A DNA stretch of 64,000 bases from Scortum barcoo. Taxonomy: Eukaryota > Chordata > Actinopteri > Centrarchiformes > Terapontidae. Made by a program: the position numbers and the translations under genes. The notes beneath the pieces were generated by a model. It worked only from the letters and a program-made list of their open reading frames with translations. It made no database searches and had not been told where the DNA came from. The stretch is taken from assembly GCA_023238725.1 (NCBI GenBank), contig CM041540.1, positions 856,001 through 920,000 of the forward strand. Reading direction: 5' to 3'. This document shows, in pieces, positions 58,635 through 64,000 of the stretch. Within the stretch, counting starts at the first letter, position 1; each line of letters starts with the position of its first letter.

Positions 58635-61149
58635 TTCTTGTTGTTGTGTCTCGTTTGTTCTGATGCAGAAATCAGTTGATCTCTTCTTTTCGCTCTCTGA
58701 CTTCATCGCAGTGTTTCAGTTTTTCAGCCTCGCAGACAGAAGAGCTTCGTTTCAGTTGAATCACTCGAACTCTGAATTAATCAGAAAACTCACATTTATC
58801 TTCTAAAGCCTCAAAGAGCCTCTGTTTGTTTGATCTGTACTGGTTTGTTTGAACGATGCTGTCTTAAATCAACACTTTTGTAAATGCAGTTTGGTGTGTG
58901 GAGAGAGTCTTCAGTTGGACAAAAGACATTTTCTTTCTTATAATAGTATTTATGTGGAAGGTGAGTTGTCATTTTGGATTAACGTGCTGTTAAAATAACG
59001 TGCTGCTAAATGATTTGTACACCGAATTCATCAGAAAACACAGTTTATTTGTAAAATCAGAGACCCTCCTCTGTTCGGTCTGTAACTGTATATATGAACA
59101 ATGTTGTCTTTAAATGAATAGATTTCTGAATGAAGTTTGGTTTGAGAGGAGATAAAGTAACAGTAACTGTTTTTCTGATGTGTTTTTTGGGCTAAATGAT
59201 TAATGAAATTAAAGAAATCATGAAGAGATTAATCAACAAGGAAAATAAGTGAAAAAGGTTCCTTTAGCAGTTTATGATAAGATCAGGTGAGCTTCATGAG
59301 CAGATGAAGGTTGGCTCACTGTTGTGGTTCAAACGTTTTGAAATACTTTTGTTCGTATTTTGAGGATATCTGTGATGTTCCTGCGGCTGGATTCAGATCA
59401 TCTCCCCACATCGACAGATTTTCAGTCTGACCTTTCGTGTTCGGTTCGCTCTTTTATCTGCGGGGCGTTTTGTTGTGTCTGTCGCTGGTGTTTCTTTATT
59501 CAGAGTCTGTAGTCTTTGTCCTTGGACGGACCTCTGAGTCAGGTCTGACAGCATCCACAGTGACTCAGCTGGAGATTAAAGCCTCCTCAGTGACTGCTTG
59601 ACTCTTATTTTGGTAGTTTTACTCAGTAATAACAAAGGTCTGCTCATCAGTAAAAACTGATACTCAGAAAACTGAACAATGATTGTGGATATGAAGTGTT
59701 ATTTTTAGTTATTAGAGATTTGTAGGAATTCAGTAATATTATTTTTTTAGTCTCTCTAAATGTCAGATTCAGCCCCTTAATGACTGAAAACTTTGTTGGA
59801 AAATGGTTTATTGGTGTTTGTTAGAAAAGAGCAGAGTGTAATCTATTACATTAAAGTAATCCACCCCTCCTCAGTGTTTCTACTCAGATTTATCAGTGAG
59901 TTTATATTCGTCATAGAATCTGAAGCTTTAGTTTCACAGTTAAAATCTTCCTCTTCTTCGACGGCCATTCAGTTCAAACAGGATCCAGATGAGCTGCAGA
60001 GACGAGTGTCTGTGATTCAGGTTTAATTAGCAGCTGCTAAAAATACGCCGACAGCAGAGTTCAGCTGTAATGTTGAAGCTGATCGATCGACGAGCAGCTT
60101 GATCAATTGACCGCTGAAATCTGCCACTGTACTGTACTGACTCACCGACAGACGAATTATTACAAAGCTGAATATTTCATGTCAAAGTCAAACCGCAGTG
60201 AAAAGCTTCGTTTAGGTCGGTTTACTCTGAACGCTGAAATGAAAACTGACGGAGCTGCAGATGTTTGAACCTCAGCAGAGAGACAATGAAAATAACCGCA
60301 CCACACATCATCAAAATAAAAAACACACTATTAAAATAAATCAAAATATGGTATTAAATATAATTATACGATGTTAGAACGAAGCTGAATGGACACGTCA
60401 GCAGACGACTCTCATGTTGCTGTTCGGCCTCTGATTTGATTCAAAGGATCGTTTCCCCACAAATGAATCATCCAGCAGCAGCCTGCAGCCAACAGGCCCA
60501 AACTCTGACTGTAAACGAGATGAAGCTCTGTGTCGGTGGAAACTTCAGTTTTAAGAGCAGAAAAATCAACCAAAAGAGACGTATTAGCAAGTCAGTAAAG
60601 ATTTAAGAAATATTATTTTAAAATAACCTGACCGTTAATATATTATATTATTTATTAATATTATTTAAAAGACGTGTTTTTAAGTCGGCATCTGTTTAAA
60701 AGTTTTATTTAATTTAAAATGAGGCGTGACGGGTGAAAAACTACTTTACCTTCAAAATGGCCGCCCTGTGACGTCCCCGAGCATCAGAGCAGAGGATGGT
60801 CCTAATCACATGACACATCCAGTCATTCAGTCATTTATTCATCCATTCATCCATGAACACATGACACAAAGGGAGTCACATGGTTTACAGACACCCTGCA
60901 GCTCATGAGTCACTTTATTAAAAAAAACTCTGCAAACTGTAAGAAAAGGTTAAAAAAACCTTCTGTTAAATAATGAAGAAGAAAATAAAATAAACTGAGA
61001 CGTTACAGGTTGTTTCTGCAGACTGAGAGTGAGGTGGCACAAAAAATATTAAGATGGAGTCCACTTATTCTAATTATAATAATTATAAAGGTTTGAAGCG
61101 TCCTTCAGGTCGCTGCTTTACGACTTTTTGACCACATGATTTATTTTTC

Positions 61150-61385
61150 TCCATCAGTACAAACGAGAGTGTCCAAACATCGTCTTTTAAAAAAGCCGGC
61201 AGTGGTTTGATTTCTTTTGTCTCTTACAGCAGCTGCTCTGACATCTTTTTTAAAATGGAAATACTGACGACACGTTTTACGTAGCAGCAGCACCAAACTC
61301 CAGAAAACTGATCTGATTGATCAGTTTTCTGACTTTACTGATCGATGAGGAATCATTCAACAAAACATCGAGATGCATCGTAGAG
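61150..61385 (-). repeat. Dispersed repeat, copy 2 (inverted partner of 44985-45235)
   Basis: The reverse complement aligns with 44985-45235 over its whole length with short indels, for example 'tttaaaaaagccggcagtgg' against 'aaaaaaagctgcggtggttt' in the complementary sense. Shared internal words are listed under copy 1. Confidence 0.75.
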
Positions 61386-62744
61386 TCGATTATTTCCCCC
61401 CAAACCCTGGGCACAGTGTTTGGTATCTTTATTGGTCCTTCAGGAGCTTCTTCTCATCTTCATCAGGAGGTTTTATGAGTCTGTAAGGTGGATCTACTGG
61501 ATGTTTATACTCTTAAGTTTCTTCAGGTGGTCACTCTGATTTCGGATCAGTGTCTCCATCGTCTGACATTCGATGAGCATGCTTCAGTCTCGTATTTCTA
61601 ATCGTGGCTCTGAACTCTCATGGTCTTTAAACCTGAACGTTTCTCTTCGTCCATCCAGCCGCCGTCGTGTTCGTCTTTTCGTTCGGGTCACTGGAGCTTC
61701 AGCGAGCTCACACCAAGTTTTATATAACAGCCGTGAAAAATACAGCAGCCGATCGGAGCTCATGAAATTTCACCGGCAGAGATGGATTTTTTTTTGGGGG
61801 GTGATTCAGCTCACTTTCATCAGATGAGGAGTGATGGTGCGCCGAGCTTCATAACACAGCTGATGTATTTTTAAAATGGGAGACGCTGCTATAAATAGAG
61901 CAGCACTTTGTGAACGTCTCCGAGGCTGCTGGATAAAACTCAGAGTGAGAAATAAAACCTTTAAAACACCTTTTAATGACACTTTGAGGAGCAAATCAAC
62001 AAAACACAGAAACAAACACGAGCTTCTGTCTGTTAGTTTAATCCTTTTTACGCTTAAAGAGTCCAACAAACACACAACCTTTAAATCTTTTCTGTGTTTT
62101 TAGGATTGTTTTAGAGGTTTTAGAGGCAGATTTCTTTTCTCTTGTTCAGTAAAAGAACATTCAGGACTAATATTGATCAATGAAGCTCCAACCTCGACAT
62201 GGATAATTTAAATTCCCTTTGATTGACCGGAAAATATCTGATCCAGTTACGAGTTGATTGGTGGATGTGAGGAGGAAAATAATTTAGTTTCTTTGCGTGA
62301 AGTCTGGATGTTTTATTTTAAATTGATAGTTTCTTTCCTGGCTGTGATGATGTTTCCTGTTCGGTTCGATGTTGGGTGATGTTTGTTTGCCAGCAGCTCG
62401 TGTTCGCTGTCTGATTTTGTCCCAGAAATAAAATCTTGGATGAGGCTGGACGGAGGCCGGAGGTCACTTCCTGTCTCCCACCTGAGCCAAGGTTGGCTGC
62501 CGGCCCGTTGTTTCACGCTGCTGATCGATGTTGGAAAGTTTCAGTGGACTCCTCCAGAGGGCAGGAGGGGGCTGATGGTGGCGCTAATTATTATCTTAAT
62601 TAATGAGCGAGTTTTTATCTTACATTAGTCTTTGTCTTACTTCTGTTTGGTAGATGCTCGAGCTGTGAGTTTTAGTCAACTACAGTTCCCATAATTCTCA
62701 GGACTTACATAACATGGAGTGAGTTAGCGGTGGGCTTTAACTTT

Positions 62745-62835
62745 AGCTTAGTTTCTGATCAACAACAACAGTACACTTTATTTGTGCAGCACTTTTTAGG
62801 AAACAGAGTTACAAAGCAAAATATTACAAGACATG
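62745..62835. repeat. Short 'TTTATTTGTGCAGCACTTTTTAGG' repeat fragment
   Basis: 'acactttatttgtgcagcac' and 'gagttacaaagcaaaatatt' resemble, from memory, a common fish interspersed repeat with the core TTTATTTGTAAAGCACTTT. Fragment only. Confidence 0.4.
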
Positions 62836-62901
62836 GAGTGAAATTAAATCAGACACTGAAAGAAAACACGAAAATAAAAAGGAGTAAAATATACTTTAAT
62901 G

Positions 62902-63218
62902 AATAAAGAGAAGAACTTACCACCGATGATAATAACATAAATAAGACAGCAGAAGCATTAATAAAAGTCAGTGATTCTGCAAACCTCGGATATTCTCCAT
63001 AAAGCGAATCAGCTGTTCGTGGATGTTCAGACAACTGTGATACTGAAGGAAACTGAAAAACAGGAATAGTCTTTGTTTGCTGGTTTCTAAAATGATTTAT
63101 GGAGGTTTAATGGTGATCGATTTAATTAAAGTCCACACTTATCTGTTCCCTTGTTGTGTTTCCTGTTCAGAAAAGGCAGAAATGGAACAAAAATTAAATA
63201 TTAAAAACACAGTAATGA
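62902..63218 (+). repeat. Direct duplication, copy 1
   Basis: Collinear with 63603-63985, about 700 bp downstream. Shared runs include 'attaataaaagtca', 'gtgattctgcaaacct', 'cggatattctccataaagcg', 'gaaaaacaggaatagtcttt', 'aatggtgatcgatttaatta' and 'gaaaaggcagaaatggaaca'. Copy 1 is shorter by several deletions of about 10-20 bp. Confidence 0.9.
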
Positions 63219-63602
63219 TCACTGTGAATGTCATTTATTTAACCCTTTAAGTTTCAACAGGATGACCTTTGTTCCTGTTCAGGTGTTTAAATTCAATCAA
63301 AGTCTGAGCAGATCAACACAAACTAGATTAATCCTCACAGTCCGACATTAAATGAACTTAATTTAATCTCTGCCCATGAAATTAAATCAAATGCCAAAAC
63401 ACTAGAGTTTTCTTTTCCATCACAGAGCTGACGTCTTTACTCATTTATTTCCATTCAAGTGGAGTAAAAGTGAAGAGAAATATAAAATCTTTTTGTTCTT
63501 TGAGCTTGTCGTGTCGTCACACTGAGCTGCTGATAAATTAAAGTTAATCTGACGAAAGTTAATTAACCCGACAGAGAGCAGCTAATCCTGAAGAAGCTAA
63601 CT

Positions 63603-63985
63603 GATAAAGAGTCACCACCTGAATAACATAAAATGACAGTTTAACAGGAAGCAACAGGATTAATAAAAGTCACGTGATTCTGCAAACCTAAAAGAAAAAA
63701 CGGATATTCTCCATAAAGCGAATCAGCTTTTACTTTCAGTTCGTGGATGTTAAAAGTTTACAACTGTGATACGTCTGATTTAACTGGAAACTGAAAAACA
63801 GGAATAGTCTTTGTTTGCTGGTTTCTAAGCAGCTTTAACATTTAGGGGAAGAAACTTTATGGAGGTGGAAATTAATGGTGATCGATTTAATTAAAGATCC
63901 ACACTTATCTGTTCCCTTGTTGACTGTTTCCTGTTCAGAAAAGGCAGAAATGGAACAAAAATTAAATATTAAAAACACAGTGAAA
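63603..63985 (+). repeat. Direct duplication, copy 2
   Basis: The longer copy. Relative to copy 1 it has extra blocks such as 'aaaagaaaaaa' after 'gcaaacct', 'tttactttcag' before 'ttcgtggatg', 'gtctgatttaac' after 'gtgatac', and a block of about 27 bp containing 'gcagctttaacatttagggg' after 'ggtttctaa'. Matching blocks between the indels are nearly identical. Confidence 0.9.
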
Positions 63986-64000
63986 GGTGATGATGACACA

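Larger units (their letters stand above)
57236..64000 (+). other. Presumed intron 1 of the KIAA0930 homologue
   Basis: No further exon was recognised. It contains a fragment of the AAGTACTTTTACT family (57570-58030), a 400-bp GT-rich minisatellite (58232-58632), an inverted dispersed repeat (61150-61385) and a direct duplication (62902-63218 and 63603-63985). The remaining stretches look unique. Confidence 0.5.

Noticed and set aside
58182..58706. 174-aa minus-strand frame rich in His-Thr
   Set aside because: It is the translation of the GT-rich minisatellite; the plus-strand frames (CVCVCV) are equally open, as expected for a simple repeat.

Overview
The window is nuclear DNA from a ray-finned (teleost) fish. 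It carries split vertebrate housekeeping genes with GT-AG introns of about 80 bp to 4 kb in AT-rich DNA, together with repeat families typical of teleosts: a tRNA-type SINE, non-LTR retrotransposon pieces, the 'AAGTACTTTTACT' repeat, the 'CTAGGCTAA' repeat and many microsatellites. No bacterial, organellar or CRISPR-like feature is present. Five protein genes can be assigned, all by reading exons and checking splice phases by hand.

Layout. 1-22.1 kb is gene-free: decayed transposons, a 30-bp-unit minisatellite, microsatellites and a few compositionally unusual patches that could be conserved regulatory DNA. 22.2-26.4 kb holds rpl18a (minus, 5 exons, 176 aa), with two near-identical 160-bp elements in introns 1 and 2 that look like intronic small RNAs. 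About 0.5 kb from its start, on the plus strand, begins xpot (exportin-T, 24 coding exons, 29.1-40.05 kb), which has a 1.7-kb antisense, internally deleted LINE with an 8-bp target-site duplication in its intron 22. 44.5-49.0 kb holds rtcb (minus, 12 exons, 505 aa), head to head with fbxo7 (plus, 9 coding exons, 50.35-54.61 kb). At 57.1 kb the first coding exon of a KIAA0930 homologue begins a gene that must run off the right edge; the remaining 6.7 kb is its intron 1.

Two divergent promoter pairs (rpl18a/xpot and rtcb/fbxo7) organise the centre. Functionally the genes serve RNA and translation: a 60S protein, the tRNA export receptor and the tRNA-splicing ligase, followed by an F-box protein. 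Whether this grouping means anything is inference.

Most notable observations: (i) xpot and fbxo7 each carry exactly one base too many for an open frame, at GG or G-run positions, which suggests assembly indels unless proven real; (ii) the twin intronic elements in rpl18a; (iii) a direct duplication at the right edge whose copies differ almost only by small indels; (iv) the internally deleted LINE with intact ends. I found no clear evidence of a wholly new biological system; the twin rpl18a elements and the right-edge duplication are the best places to look.
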